Assembly (NCBI GenBank): GCA_963995505.1
Contig: OZ023183.1
Span: 15,372,671-15,436,670 of the forward strand
Direction: 5' to 3'
DNA: 64,000 nucleotides
Origin: Hypericum androsaemum
Taxonomy: Eukaryota; Streptophyta; Magnoliopsida; Malpighiales; Hypericaceae
Shown: positions 38,301 to 49,625 of the stretch, in pieces
Layout of the letters: each line of letters opens with the position of its first letter
Numbering within the stretch: position 1 is the first letter of the stretch
Position numbers and translations under genes: made by a program
The notes under the pieces: model-generated
The model's database searches: none
Told to the model about the DNA's origin: nothing
What the model saw: only the letters and a program-made list of their open reading frames with translations

Positions 38301-41300
38301 AAAGTGAGGTTGGGGCTGAAGTTGTGACACAACAAGATAAACTGTCATCAACTCTCGGCTATTTGCAACACAATAAGTTGCATTGGCATTATAAGCATAG
38401 TGTTGTGGTATCCCAGTCATTGATTTTCGTACATTCAGACGGATAGCTCCTTTAAGTTGACGTGCTTTGAAGAAAGGAAGCAGTGTGGGTGTGAAGAAAG
38501 GAAGCAGTGTGGGTGTCAAGAAAGAGAACTGAATGAGGTTAAAAGTTGTCGTAGATTCAAGACAAGAAAAATGAATTTGGTTTAATATTTGTTCACTTTG
38601 CTTTGTTTCCACCTCTTCTCCCTCCCTCTTTCCATTTTCTACCAAATGAGTAAGTGGAACTTGGCAAATTAGACTTAGTTGCTTGTTGAAGCATAATCGT
38701 TCACCTCCTGACTGACTTGGTAATCCTTGGTATTTTCTTATTTGTTTTTTAATTCATACAGCATTCAAATTCTTCAAACGTATACACTTTCTTTTGGCAC
38801 TAATAGGAACAATTTGGTAGCTTTGTCTATATATATATCTTTAGCTAGCCATTCTGGTATCTTACTGCTCTGCTGGTGTGCAGGAACCTGTATGGTGGAA
38901 TACAAGATGTTGTAGTTCCAGAGATGTTCACAGAGTACACAACTCGAAAGGTCATTGTGATGGAATGGATCGAGGTATCTTATTCTAGTAACTCCAAACA
39001 ACAGATTCAGTTCGTTGTGCAGGTTGTCAAATAAAATAGATGTTTCAGATACAAACTCCTTGCAAAATTTTCTGTTCGAACTTGACTTGTTGGTGCATCT
39101 ACAGATTGTCACATAGTACATTTTTCTACAACTAATACCAAAGGATATTTGTTCCATCCAAAAGCTATTAATTAGTCTAACTCTGAGAAACAAATCTAAG
39201 GATATTATTGTATTGCCTCAATTTTGATAGGAGAAGAACTTTCCTACAATAAGGATTTCTATCAGTAGAAACTGGGTCGCTCAATCAACGAAATACTTTC
39301 ATAAGAGAGACCTAATGCGAGAACTTAACTGTGAAACACTAAACAACTTAAAACCTTCAACTTAGATTTATCGACCAATGAAGACAATCAAAGTTAGTAA
39401 GGATATAGAGATCAGGTACTATGTGTGTAGGGTTGATATCTCTTTGAGGTGATTAGTTATGATTAGATGGATTTCGACCATATTATCGAGTTTAGGAGCG
39501 ACCCTTTGATCCTTTTTTTAAACTTACAGTGTGACCTCTAATGGTTTCAAGACATTTGGGGTGCAAAGACACAAGTTTTCAAGTCAAAAGATCAGTATGA
39601 ATGGTTGGGTGGTGATGTTGATAGTTTAAAGGGTTTACAATGTGATGGATTTTGTATATACATGTCCAGTAATTTGTTAGGGTGCATTCTTATTCTGTAC
39701 AGTGAGGACAGCAAGGTAAGAAAACAGCTGATATAGACCTGCTGCTGTCAACTTTTGAGTTTTCTGGAGGACAAATTGAATGACCGCGAGGATGATGTTC
39801 ATGCATTGCATACACGTGCAAATATATATCTTTTTTCTACTTTTAAATATTTTGAGGTTGGACACTATATAGAATAATGCGCCTTCATTCTCTTTTTCTT
39901 CTTTTAAATTCCTCTTGTACATGATCGCTAAATAGGCCTGCCTCTTGGCACTTTTTAAGAAATTAATTTTGATCGGCCAAAATGAGAATTAGATATGCAT
40001 TTTGGTAAATAGATAGAGATGAATTCATCTCTAAATGGATACAGAAGATATATGTAAGGAGCTAGTTCACACTCTTATTAGTTATTTCCTTTCACAGTCA
40101 TTTCTCGTGAGGCTGCTCTTCATATTTATGTATCAAAGTAAAGGCATTAGAGTTCTATTCTTTCCATATGTAACTGTGGTATTTTCAGGGGGAAAGGCTG
40201 GCAGAAGTCACAGACTTGTACTTGGTTGAGGTCATTAGCCATCTAATTCATCTGTTTAAGTTTGTTTCCTTTTCATATGATTAAGTAGGAAAAGTTTCTG
40301 GTGCTTGCTCTTCTTTACATGAAAGCTTTGGTTCTTTCTAGGTTGGAGTTTATTGCTCATTCAATCAGCTCCTGGAGTGTGGCTTTTATCATGCTGATCC
40401 ACACCCTGGAAATCTTCTTCGAACGTATGAAGGGAAGTTGGCTTATCTAGGTAATAAGTTGAAGCAATACGCATTTAATTAATGTGTGCACCATGCGGGA
40501 TTACCAATAATGCTTTTTTCTGCCAGATTTTGGTATGATGGGTGAATTTAAACAAGAGTTGCGGGATGGATTCATTGAAGCATGTCTGCATCTTGTAAAC
40601 CGTGATTATGATTCACTGGCTGAGGACTTTGTGACTCTTGGGTACCTGTTCACATCAGTAGGAATTGTATATACTTTTGTTCTGAAGTGCTGTTAATAAA
40701 TGCTGCTTCCTACTGCAGGTTTCTTCCATCAACTGCAGACAAGGATGCTGTTAGGAGTGCTTTAACAGGCACGCTTCAATTAATTTCAGTTTTATGTTTG
40801 AAATACCTGCCTGTTTCAAATAGCTACCTTGTGATCTCAGACCATTTATGACATACATTCTGAGTTATTTCAAACTCTTATGTGGCTTAGGTGTCTTCCA
40901 AAATGCAATTGCTAAGGGAATACGCAATATAAGTTTTGGAGACCTTTTGGGCGACTTGGGTACTACCATGTAAGGTGCTCGTTAGGAACTCTGTGAAGTA
41001 ACTTTTTCTGCATGCTTATTGTAATGCTCCTTTTAATTTCAGAAGTACCTTAACGGGAGTTCACATGTGTTGCACCTCTGTGATTTCACTGTTCTCCTTC
41101 ACTCTTTTTATGAATGACCAGAATTTTTCATATTTTTGCCCAGAAAACAATGTCATCCATTTGGTTGAGAAATAAACCTGCGTTGTTATTCGTGTAACAA
41201 ATTAATGGAACCCTGTTCGGTAGTTACACCACCAAGTCATATCCTGAAAGTTACTTGAACCCCGGTCCATAACCCTAAAGCACTGTTATTTTTGTCATTA

Positions 41301-44300
41301 AACGTTCTAGTGACCTTTCCACTTCAGAACTATTTACTGCACTTGTCTCATCCTCGAGAATAGATGTCTCAATGATGAGCGCAAAACATTGTAGAATTCC
41401 TTCCGATAAGTTCATTGATGTCAACATAAAGGGACAAGAAACCGTGGTGAACTCTTGAACCTATGAGGTCTTTTTGAGGTTGTGTCTGGTGCTTGTCCAA
41501 CATGAAGTTTTTCCATACTTTTTTTTATCAGAACTTGGAGAATCCCTATCATAAATTCCCTGGCTGAAGAGCCACACCCATCAAACATGTGAAGGATCAT
41601 GTTATAATTCTGTCGTGGCTAAATGTCTTGAAATGTTCTTTATATTTTGACAAGTGTTCTATTCATTCTTACAGGTACAAGTTTAAATTTCAGTTACCTT
41701 CATACTTCTCCCTAGTCATCAGAAGGTAGGCATTTCTTTGTATAGGAATTTTGTATCGCGTTGGATATAGTGTTTAGATCCTTTCTACTTTCTCTTATCA
41801 CTCTGTAAAGTCATTGCAATCAGTTTCATGTTCAAACAGCTCTCTCTTTGTTTAGTCTTGCAGTTTTGGAAGGCATTGCTGTCAGCATCAATCCTAATTA
41901 CAAAGTTCTTGGAAGTACCTACCCATGGATTGCAAGAAAAGTTTTAACTGACAGCTCCCCAAAGTTGACGTCTTCCTTGCGTTCTCTTCTTTACAAAGTT
42001 AGACTTACTTTATTCACTATGAACTTTACTGCTTGTGCTTCTGTCACCCTTGTTTTACCCTAGGAACTTTATTGTGCAAGTGTCTTTGGCATTTCTTTTG
42101 CAGGACGGTACTTTCAGAATTGATCGTCTAGAATCTTTACTTTCAGAGGTCAGCTGCTTTATTTTTGCTCCTTCCGGTCTGTACTTTTCTTAAATAGCAT
42201 CTATCAGCATTGGTGATTAAAATTATTCATCGACTACTTTGGCTTTCTGAAGAAATAATCTGTATTTTCTCTGCTGCTGGCTGTCATGTCATAACTCGAT
42301 GTTGTTCATACAGTGGTTTTTTTTCTATCTATTCATTTTACCCGAGTGTTGTTAAAGAGAATCCCACATGGAAAGTGGCAAGTGTGTTCAGCTGGTTTAC
42401 AATTGTGGAAGATACACATACTCAAACCATGTCTTCATCAATGTTGTTGGGTTTTGACTCGATAGAAACCTGGAACTCAAGTTACATATCGTGTTAGTCA
42501 AAACAAGTTGCAGTTGGATGTAATGTAATATTTAGTTAATGTTTCTAGCAACACCCACCTTAATACTGTTAGTTACTATAAATATATACTGTCTCCAGTT
42601 TACTGTTATGACTGCGGTTTCATGTATTGGGCACATTTTTGAAAGAGAAAGAAAGCTTTCCTAGCTACTCTCGCGGCATTGGACTTCGGTTAGCAGTGAC
42701 TTGGTCTTGCTGGTTTTTTTAAATGAATTTCCCACTGCAACTCCTTGGACATTTTAGCTTTGCAATGTACACTTAATTCATATTTTCTCTACGGCTTCAT
42801 CTGGCAGTCCCTTCGTGCCCGGACAGACAAGACCTTAATTAAGAGGCAAACAGCTGATGCAGATGCTAAAGTTGCTATCAAACAAATTCTTTCATTTACT
42901 TTAACCGAGAAGGTATTTGCATATAGCCTTGGAAACATCATGTTTTTATGTTGCCACGGGAATTCCAGTTTAATCCCCCTGAACGAGTCCATGCCTTGGC
43001 CTTATTCTTCATTTGCTTCATGACAGGGTGCCTTTGTCAGGAATATTGTTCTTGAAGAAGTTGCTAAGGTTGGTTGTTTTCAAATGATATGTTTTCCAAT
43101 ATACATCACTAACCTGTATGTGCATAGATGTTAACAAACTCTTGCATGGAATCTTTAATCATCTGATGAACATCTTTGAGACTATTAGACATCATGTGAA
43201 TTTATGTTGAAGTTGTTATTCGAGGAAGTACCGTAGCTCTGATAGAGAACTTTAGTACCACATCCACCTTTTGTTTGATATGAAAAAATGTAGAACCTAA
43301 AGCTGTTCATATTTTTTTTTAATACACTGACACAGGGTCTTGACGCACTTGGGCTGGCAGCTGTGGATAATTTTACTTCCGCTGCAACAGCATCTGTACC
43401 TTTTGTTATGTCGAGTTCATCTTCTTTGTTGACTAAAGAAGACTTGATGAACATGCAAATATTGCGCCGCCTCGTGTACTTGTTGTCTGGGTTGCAGAAC
43501 AGAACCACAAATGAAGTAAGTGCTCAAGTTCGATGATAAATGATGTTTCTTAACAAATATAGAAAAATACAGACCTCCTACTTTTAGAGGTTGGATCAAA
43601 GCAGGAAATACAACTGCTCTTACTTGAGGAGTCGGTTGGATTGCATGATATGTGAAGACACCAGTAAAGATGCATGCTGGAAATATCATGAAAACAATCC
43701 ATTACATTTAAATAAAATATGATGACTTTGATTTCTGGTACATTGACTTATCTGTAAAAGAATCTATTGTCTTTTTAAAAGCAGATATCTGATAATCTCG
43801 GTGTCGGGAATCTTGTCGGGTCCAAAGTTTGTTTATATATGGAGGTGGTTACTGTGATGCATTGCAGTTTATAAGGAGATTGCTTGTGGTACTTGATTAT
43901 TTGTTGACTTCCTCGTCTGAGTTTGACATCTACAACACGTTTTGTAGGAAGTTGAAGTAGGTACCCTTGCATTCAAAAGCGAGAACATTCACGCTGAGGA
44001 AATGTTACTGTTCTTTAACCAGCTGCCATCAATTCCAGAGATCCTTCCAATGCTCTCTGTCATTTCAGAGGTACACATCAGAACTACTTTGGGCGTACTA
44101 ATTTTTCGAGTACGAAATATTCCTTCGTTATCCATTTGCACATTTTACAGTAGTGAGCCCCTCGTGGTATGGAGAACGATCAAAAGTTTGATCCATAAAA
44201 CTATTTTAAGAAAAGGCTTCACCTGCCAAAGTTATGGTCTGATTGAAACGAAAGAGAAGAAGATAATTTTTCCTTGAAAGATAGGTTTATGTCTACAGTG

Positions 44301-44805
44301 AATTGTTTCAAGCCCTTGTTTGCTGGTTTTTCTTGTCTCTCTATTTTTTATATCCCCTTATTAGCATATTATGTTCGTCTCTTTCAAAGTTCATACCATC
44401 TCTTCTAGCTTTGACTCTTGATGTTTCAATTCTGGATACCGATACCCATGTCTGCATTAAATAGTATCTTTTCTCTATAAGCATGTTCCAAAATAACCGT
44501 ACATTGCATCTTCGGGAAACCTGGATGAAATAATCATTTACAAACTATGAGAAGTAAGGCGGTTTTGTGCCGCATGTAAAGATCGTTCCGAGGTTCCATA
44601 ATTTAATGTCGTTTTGAAGTAACCTACGCTCTTACATTTGTTCTCTTGGTGGTTTGTTTTGGTGTTCGCTATTCTGACTTCGCGATACAACATGCTGCAG
44701 TTACCACCCGACATCCAACAACAGTTGATCCGCTTACCAGCAGATCTTGCCGGAAGAGTGGTTTCACGTGCCACAGCCAGGACCCTCCGAAGAATATTTC
44801 TTTGA
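35376..44805 (+). CDS. ABC1K3: ABC1K3-like atypical kinase of plastoglobules
   Basis: ABC1 (UbiB/ADCK) kinase of chloroplast plastoglobules; in Arabidopsis this type affects prenyl-lipid and tocopherol metabolism and senescence. Twenty-one exons join in frame to 696 aa: 35376-35699, 36099-36143, 36304-36342, 36834-37004, 37145-37297, 37406-37441, 37743-37786, 38884-38974, 40199-40240, 40342-40450, 40527-40641, 40719-40768, 40891-40969, 41675-41725, 41856-41997, 42104-42148, 42808-42912, 43027-43068, 43336-43515, 43948-44070 and 44701-44805. Intron 12 uses a GC donor. The Arg-rich N-terminus (RSRPRRLRLRAAA) suits a transit peptide. Motifs are KIAQ in place of family KxGQ (127-130), Ala-rich AAAS (187-190), ATP lysine in VAVKVQRPG (K209), catalytic HADPHPGN (332-339) and DFG (352-354). 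The end, RVVSRATARTLRRIFL, is typical. A miniature element sits in intron 7. Subfamily assignment from memory. Confidence 0.9.
38050..38308. mobile_element. Miniature TIR element in ABC1K3 intron 7
   Basis: Ends are inverted: TTCACTTAGTACCTTGAGGTT on the left (preceded by C) and AACCTCAAGGTACTAAAGTGA on the right. The CACTT-AGTACC-GAGGTTT terminus is related to the long-TIR elements at 350 and 2971, suggesting a short derivative of the same superfamily. No target duplication was resolved. Confidence 0.65.
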
Positions 44806-45552
44806 TAGCAAATGAATATGACAACTATCATCCCATCAATAAGGTATGATAGTGCTCGATTTTGGATTATTCGATGCTGATGATACTATAGCGGACACCA
44901 TTGTCGTAAAAAAAAATGGAAACTATTACGGTTCTCATCTGTAGAGGTACACAGAAATTGCAGATTTGTCAAACCACATTCGTAAAAGTTCGTAACGAAC
45001 GTATAGGATGTTCTTGTTTCAATTCAATGCAATCGTTTTCTTTTCTGGGACTATATTGCGTGCCGTTTTTCTGCCAAGCAGAAAAAGAAAAAAAATAAAA
45101 AATATCCCGGTGCATATTTAACGTACATTTAGCTTTCACCACAAGAAAAAGGTACATTTAGCTTTCTTGCACTAAAGAACCTCGTGGAACGATAATTGGA
45201 CTCGCATGCTAAATTGATTGATCCCCGTATGCATGCACTTGCGAATAGCAAACAATTAAAACAAGATTCTCTCATTGCGAATAGCAAAAATACTCCTAGC
45301 ATGAAGCTTCACTGTCCGGTGTGCGACACACATTTGGTGGGTAAGATAGCATCGATTGGTGGGTATGTGTCTATTTCTTGTCAACTCATTCTATTCCTCG
45401 TCAAACGCCATATGGCCTAACCACAAATGCATAACAAGATTTAATGGAGGTCATGGATTCAAATCCTGATGTAGGAGTATTCTTGGTGTAATTTATTTTT
45501 TTAAAAAAACTCATCCTATTCCCCTTCATCAATTTCCTCTCCACTTCTAGGG
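44806..45552. other. ABC1K3 3' flank, shared with unit B
   Basis: This is the downstream region of ABC1K3, co-linear with 57500-58000 (shared GAACCTCGTG-GAACGATAAT and AGCAAACAATTAA). At about 45441-45530 lies a SINE-like piece with ATGGATTCAAATCCTGATG followed by a T/A-rich tail, absent from unit B. No gene was found. Confidence 0.5.
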
Positions 45553-45829
45553 ACAGATTTGGTGGGGACTGAGCTAGTCTGGACTAACTCAAATCAATAT
45601 CACTACACATGCAAACTAAATATCATGCAAACGAATATCACTTCACATACAAATCAATATCACCTAATAGGTTAGTGATCATCAAATTAAAAAACAATCA
45701 AATCTAACGGCTCAAAATTTAGTCTCTACCTGTAGATAAATTTTATTTAGTCCCCACTCAATTTGGTCTAACGACCCAAATTTTAGTCCCCACCTGTGGA
45801 TAAATTTTATTTAGTCCCCACTCAATTCG
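45553..45829. mobile_element. FB2: deletion derivative of the 22-bp-array element
   Basis: It begins GATTTGGTGGGGACTGAGC and ends TTTAGTCCCCACTCAATTC, matching the termini of FB1 and FB3. It retains only a few AAATCAATATCAC units (45591-45665). The right terminus is duplicated in direct orientation: two 64-bp copies starting TAACGGCTC and TAACGACCC. It is absent from unit B. Confidence 0.6.
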
Positions 45830-46592
45830 GTCTTCCAGACTAACCTAGACCTGACCATTGTTACAATCAGATTCGTGATTCAATTCGATTTGATTCGTTA
45901 AAAATTTGATTCGATTCGTCAAAAATTTGATTCGAATTCGTCTAGAGACTAATTGAATACGGTTCAAGATTTCTAAAATTCGTTAAACCGAAGAATTCGA
46001 TTTGACAAATTATGAAAATAAAATTATATAAAAAAAGAAATAGTACGCCTCCCACCCATTCTCCCACATGACTGAAGGTCATCCCATCAGATGGACGTGA
46101 ACCATCCCCTCAATTTTTGTACGGCCATCCCATCCCCCTCCCCTTAGTTGACGCGACAGTGTCGGCTTTTGGTTTATTTTTTAAATTATTTTTTAACAAA
46201 TTTGAAAAATAAAAAACTTTCAAAAAAACCAAGATTTTCAAAAAATATTTCGAAAAAAGAAAAAGAATTAAAAAGAGCTCTACTACTTTGCAACCTTTTG
46301 TGATTATTTAATTTCAACCTAAATTAGTCTATTTATTTAATTTTAAATAGATTTGCTACTTTACAACATAAAAAATAACTTTACTGTATGTAATAATTTG
46401 TACATTTTCATCTAGTTATTCAAATTATTGTCATTAATTGTATTATCTATATGGTTTCTATTTTAGTCATTTGATTTCAACTTGAATTAGTTGACTTAAT
46501 AAAATAAACATTATCGAAATAAAAAGGCATTAAACATATATCGTATATTCAATGCAATTATCTACTAAAATTCTAGACCTTAACCCTAGGGT

Positions 46593-47011
46593 ATGGATTG
46601 GGTACGGAATGCTCAGATTCTGAACTGTTCGGAATGAAGACACACGAGGACTTTTTTGCAAACGCGCTAAAATACAGGGACCAAAATGAAAAAAGCCACG
46701 CACAAACGCAGGCCGGATACAAATGCCATTATCACATAACTGCGCATGCCAGTATTACATAACTGCGCGTGCCAATATGACCTTTTTGCAAAAATGCTAA
46801 AATACGAGGAACCAAAATGAAAAAAACCACGCGCGCCATTATCATAAACGGGACTTGCCGCTGTCACAAATACACATGCCATTATCACATAACTGCACTT
46901 GCCATTATCACATAACTGCGCTTGCCATGATCACATACATGCACTTGCCGTTGCGGTCCCCCTTCACTCCAAATCGTACGGAATCAATTCTTTCACTCCG
47001 TACCCAATCCA
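46593..47011. mobile_element. Nested TIR element with 23-bp minisatellite
   Basis: The left end TGGATTGGGTACGGAATG and right end CACTCCGTACCCAATCCA are inverted repeats. Inside, GCCATTATCACATAACTGCG-type units of about 23 bp repeat at 46722-46765 and 46865-46950. A related copy without clear ends lies at about 60390-60610. Class unknown. Confidence 0.65.
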
Positions 47012-47017
47012 CTCTCT

Positions 47018-47130
47018 TTAACCCTAACCCTAACCCTAAATTCTCAACCTAACTCTAAACTCTCATCCTAGCCTTTAACCCCAACCCTAAGACTAACCTT
47101 AAATCTTAACCCTAACCCTAAATATTTAAA
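47018..47130. repeat. Interstitial telomere-like repeats, CCCTAA type
   Basis: AACCCTAACCCTAACCCTAAA at 47019-47039 is followed by degenerate units and another AACCCTAACCCTAAA at about 47108-47122. It is short and imperfect, so it is an internal tract rather than a chromosome end. Confidence 0.75.
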
Positions 47131-47521
47131 TAATTAATTCAAATAGTTCATAATTTAAATTCGATTAGATGAATTGAATATGGTTTAAGATTTTTATGAA
47201 TTTGAATTCGGTTGAATTCGAACCGTAGTCATGTCTAGACTAACCTATCATCACAACTATAAACAATCTAGATCAGCTAATATACAAAAGCAACAGCCAT
47301 CTTCCATAAGCAAACCGCCCAAAGGACGACATGTAGCACCCCACGCAAACTTGTTCTTTGTACAGACGCAAGCACCGAGACTAAACCAGCTTCATAGTTC
47401 AAAACAACAAACTTGCAACTATAAACATGTGCTTCTTTCGATCATCACTCGCCATGCCTACAAAACGACAGACGACTAACCCACCTCGCTAAAATAAGCT
47501 ACATCTATGTGCCTAACGTTG

Positions 47522-47774
47522 TGTAATGATCCTGATATCAGGGATTAGGAACCTAATTTGGTAGAAATTGGGGTAGAAAAGGATAGAGAGGAGAAGGAGA
47601 TAGAAGAAGAAGAACGTATGTGTTCTATTGAGAATCTGGTAAAATAGCTGAATGGTTACAATTGTTCATCTCTTTTCTACTTATACCCCCACTAAGTCGG
47701 TTTACCTGGCTTATTACAATATAGTCCGAGTATTACTAACACTTCTCACTTAAGTCCCGCATATGAACATTACA
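47522..47774 (-). mobile_element. Solo LTR inserted in the 3' end of sHSP-A
   Basis: A 253-bp unit starting TGTAATGATCC and ending GAACATTACA is flanked by the perfect 5-bp duplication CGTTG (47517-47521 and 47775-47779). Read on the minus strand it has GGGGGTATAAGTAGAAAAG, plausible as an LTR TATA region. Unit B has no insert at the equivalent site (about 58990). Confidence 0.9.
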
Positions 47775-48392
47775 CGTTGTTCTGGGCCCGGTCAGTTTGC
47801 TTCTTGGGAACCTCCACAGTGAGCACCCCGTTGTCGAGGCTGCACTTGATGCTCTCCAAGTCGGCGTTCTCCGGCAGCCTGAACCGCCTCACGAAGCTGC
47901 CGCGGCGGCGCTCCACACTGTGCCACTTGTCGTTGTCGTCCACCTCCTCCTTCACCCTCTCCCCGCTAATCCGGAGCATGTTGTCGTCTTCTACTTGCAC
48001 CTTCACCTCCTCCTTCCTCACTCCTGCACCCACAGAATAACCCATGTAGCTTTGACAAGAGGGTCCTCGCTAGACCAAACCCAGGCGACAATAACGCGCA
48101 TAAACCAATTAAACAACCTAAACCCGCCACTTCCTTGTCTTTCATTTATTATAAATAATAGAATAATTATTGTCGGGCCTTATCCAACCCGAAATATATA
48201 AAAGACAAGCTGACCAGGCAAATCAGCGCGGAAAATGTGAGCGGTGTCGGTCTCGCGCCAGTCCACGTTGGCATGAGCCAGAGCGGCGGTATCGTCGCGG
48301 TCGGCTCCGAGGCCAGAGGTGAAGGGGTCCCACAAGTCAGAAGCTCCTCCTCCTCTGTTTCCCCACCCGAAAAAGGGCCCTATAGACGTCAT
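47770..48392 (-). CDS. Small heat-shock protein, copy A (C-terminus altered by LTR insertion)
   Basis: Cytosolic-type small heat-shock protein, an ATP-independent chaperone that holds unfolding proteins. Exon 1 is 48392-48215, a GT-AG intron follows, and exon 2 is 48023-47770; 143 aa in all. The start (MTSIGPFFGW) is set by comparison with copy B; an upstream ATG at 48482 opens a Lys/Arg-rich, unlikely extension. The alpha-crystallin domain begins at VDWRETDTAHIFRADLPG and has RISGER, FVRRFRLPENAD and NGVLTVEVPKK. It ends RAQNNV because the LTR at 47774 supplies an in-frame TAA (47772-47770). Copy B continues with VRCIDVA, so A lacks the C-terminal I-x-V motif. The N-terminus also lacks about seven residues present in B. 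It lies next to a divergent oxidoreductase gene. Confidence 0.85.
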
Positions 48393-49058
48393 ATTGGGCT
48401 TTTGTTCGCCTTTCCTTTTGATCCTTTCTCTACACACACTTCTTTTACGTTTCCTTTTGATGCGTTTCCTTTTATGGTCCACGAACAGATGAACTAGCCA
48501 GTGTGTGTTCGGTCTCCCCGCCTAAGCAGAACAAGTGGGACAAGTTTATGATGCCACGTAAATATAGTTCTTGACACGTATTTTTATGAAACCAATCCTC
48601 CAAGTTTATCGCGTGCCTCTGCGGCCATTTTGAAATTATGTTATGACATCAGTGATAAATTCGATAGAGATTTGAGAGGTGATTTTTTTTTCGAATTAAA
48701 AAGAAGAATGTATGTTATTAAGAACAGTAAGAACTAAAATAGAAATTACCTAAATTTCCTAAAAAATAGGGCTGCGGGACAATTTGTCCAACAAAAATGA
48801 TCAAAACGTACGTACTACCACACCTACCCTGACTATGGTTCGATTCGAACTTTCCAATCAAAGGGAACCGACGGTCCACACCTGATATACGAATTTTGGT
48901 GATACAAGCCACGTGGCATGGTTTCACGTAAGATATCGTATTAATTTTGGAGTCAATCGTATGTTAATTGCTTTTGTATAGCCAAAGTACACTTCTTTCA
49001 CTTCTTATTATCGTTTTTCTTATAAGTAAATAATTTCATTAAAATTACTCTAAAATTA
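48393..49058. other. sHSP-A upstream region
   Basis: This region is co-linear with 59643-60180 in unit B (shared CCGCCTAAGCA, GCCACGTAAATATAG). It should include the sHSP promoter. I see no clean heat-shock element array. No gene was found. Confidence 0.4.
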
Positions 49059-49313
49059 TAAGGTCCCGTAATCTGAATGAATGACTATCTCCACAGATCA
49101 AGCATATTTTGTAATCATTCATATACATCCTGAAATTTTTTTTGAAAGGTCACCCATTTTGAGACTATTTCAAGTCAAACACATTTAACCTTGGAATTTT
49201 TTCAAATGTGTGTCACAAAAGTGTACTTAAGTAAGTACACATTTTTTATATGAATAGTCAAATTAAATCACTTAAACCTTTTAGACAGAACATATCGTTT
49301 ACAAAGTATCACA
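49059..49313 (-). mobile_element. Degenerate Cassandra solo LTR
   Basis: It parallels the LTR at 3393-3651: GGTCACCCATTTTGAGAC, TTTAACCTTGGAATT, GTGTGTCACAAAAG, AGTCAAATTAAATCACTTAA and AGACAGAACATATCGTTTAC occur in the same order. The 5S-derived core is strongly eroded. It occurs only in unit A. Confidence 0.75.
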
Positions 49314-49625
49314 AAATATGTTGTAAAGATTAAAAAAATTCAATAGTTACGTAAGTATGTAACAAAAACTTGACAAGTTCTACCTAAACGAATATAGATA
49401 AATCATTGGGTCTTGGTTACATAATTTCACGGTAGTTTGCGTCCATTGTAGTCACTCCTGAACACGAAAAAAGGATCGAAAAAATAAGGAGCTCGCAATT
49501 AGGCTTTTTCACTTGAAGATAATTCGATTCAGATGTTTCAGATACTCCGCATTGTGGTAAAAAAAAGAGCAAACCAAAATTTTCCTAATAAGTTGCCTTT
49601 GTACCAGGCCGTAGGCGACGGACAT

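Larger units (their letters stand above)
45846..47237. mobile_element. hAT-like element of GATTCGAAT-rich family, 1.39 kb, with nested insert
   Basis: It starts TAGACCTGAC and ends GTCATGTCTA (imperfect inverted ends). It is flanked by the perfect 8-bp duplication GACTAACC (45838-45845 and 47238-47245). The arms are rich in GATTCGAATTCG motifs. A second TIR element (about 46593-47011) and degenerate CCCTAA repeats (47018-47130) lie inside. A related, shorter version occupies the matching place in unit B (about 58150-58625). Confidence 0.75.

Noticed and set aside
38774..39193. 139-codon minus-strand frame
   Set aside because: It crosses ABC1K3 exon 8 antisense and intron DNA; no family resemblance.
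47018..47130. Chromosome end
   Set aside because: Repeats are short, degenerate and followed by genes on both sides.
47777..48201. Plus-strand frames over the sHSP exons (also 58870-59430)
   Set aside because: Antisense of the alpha-crystallin exons; no splice or homology support.
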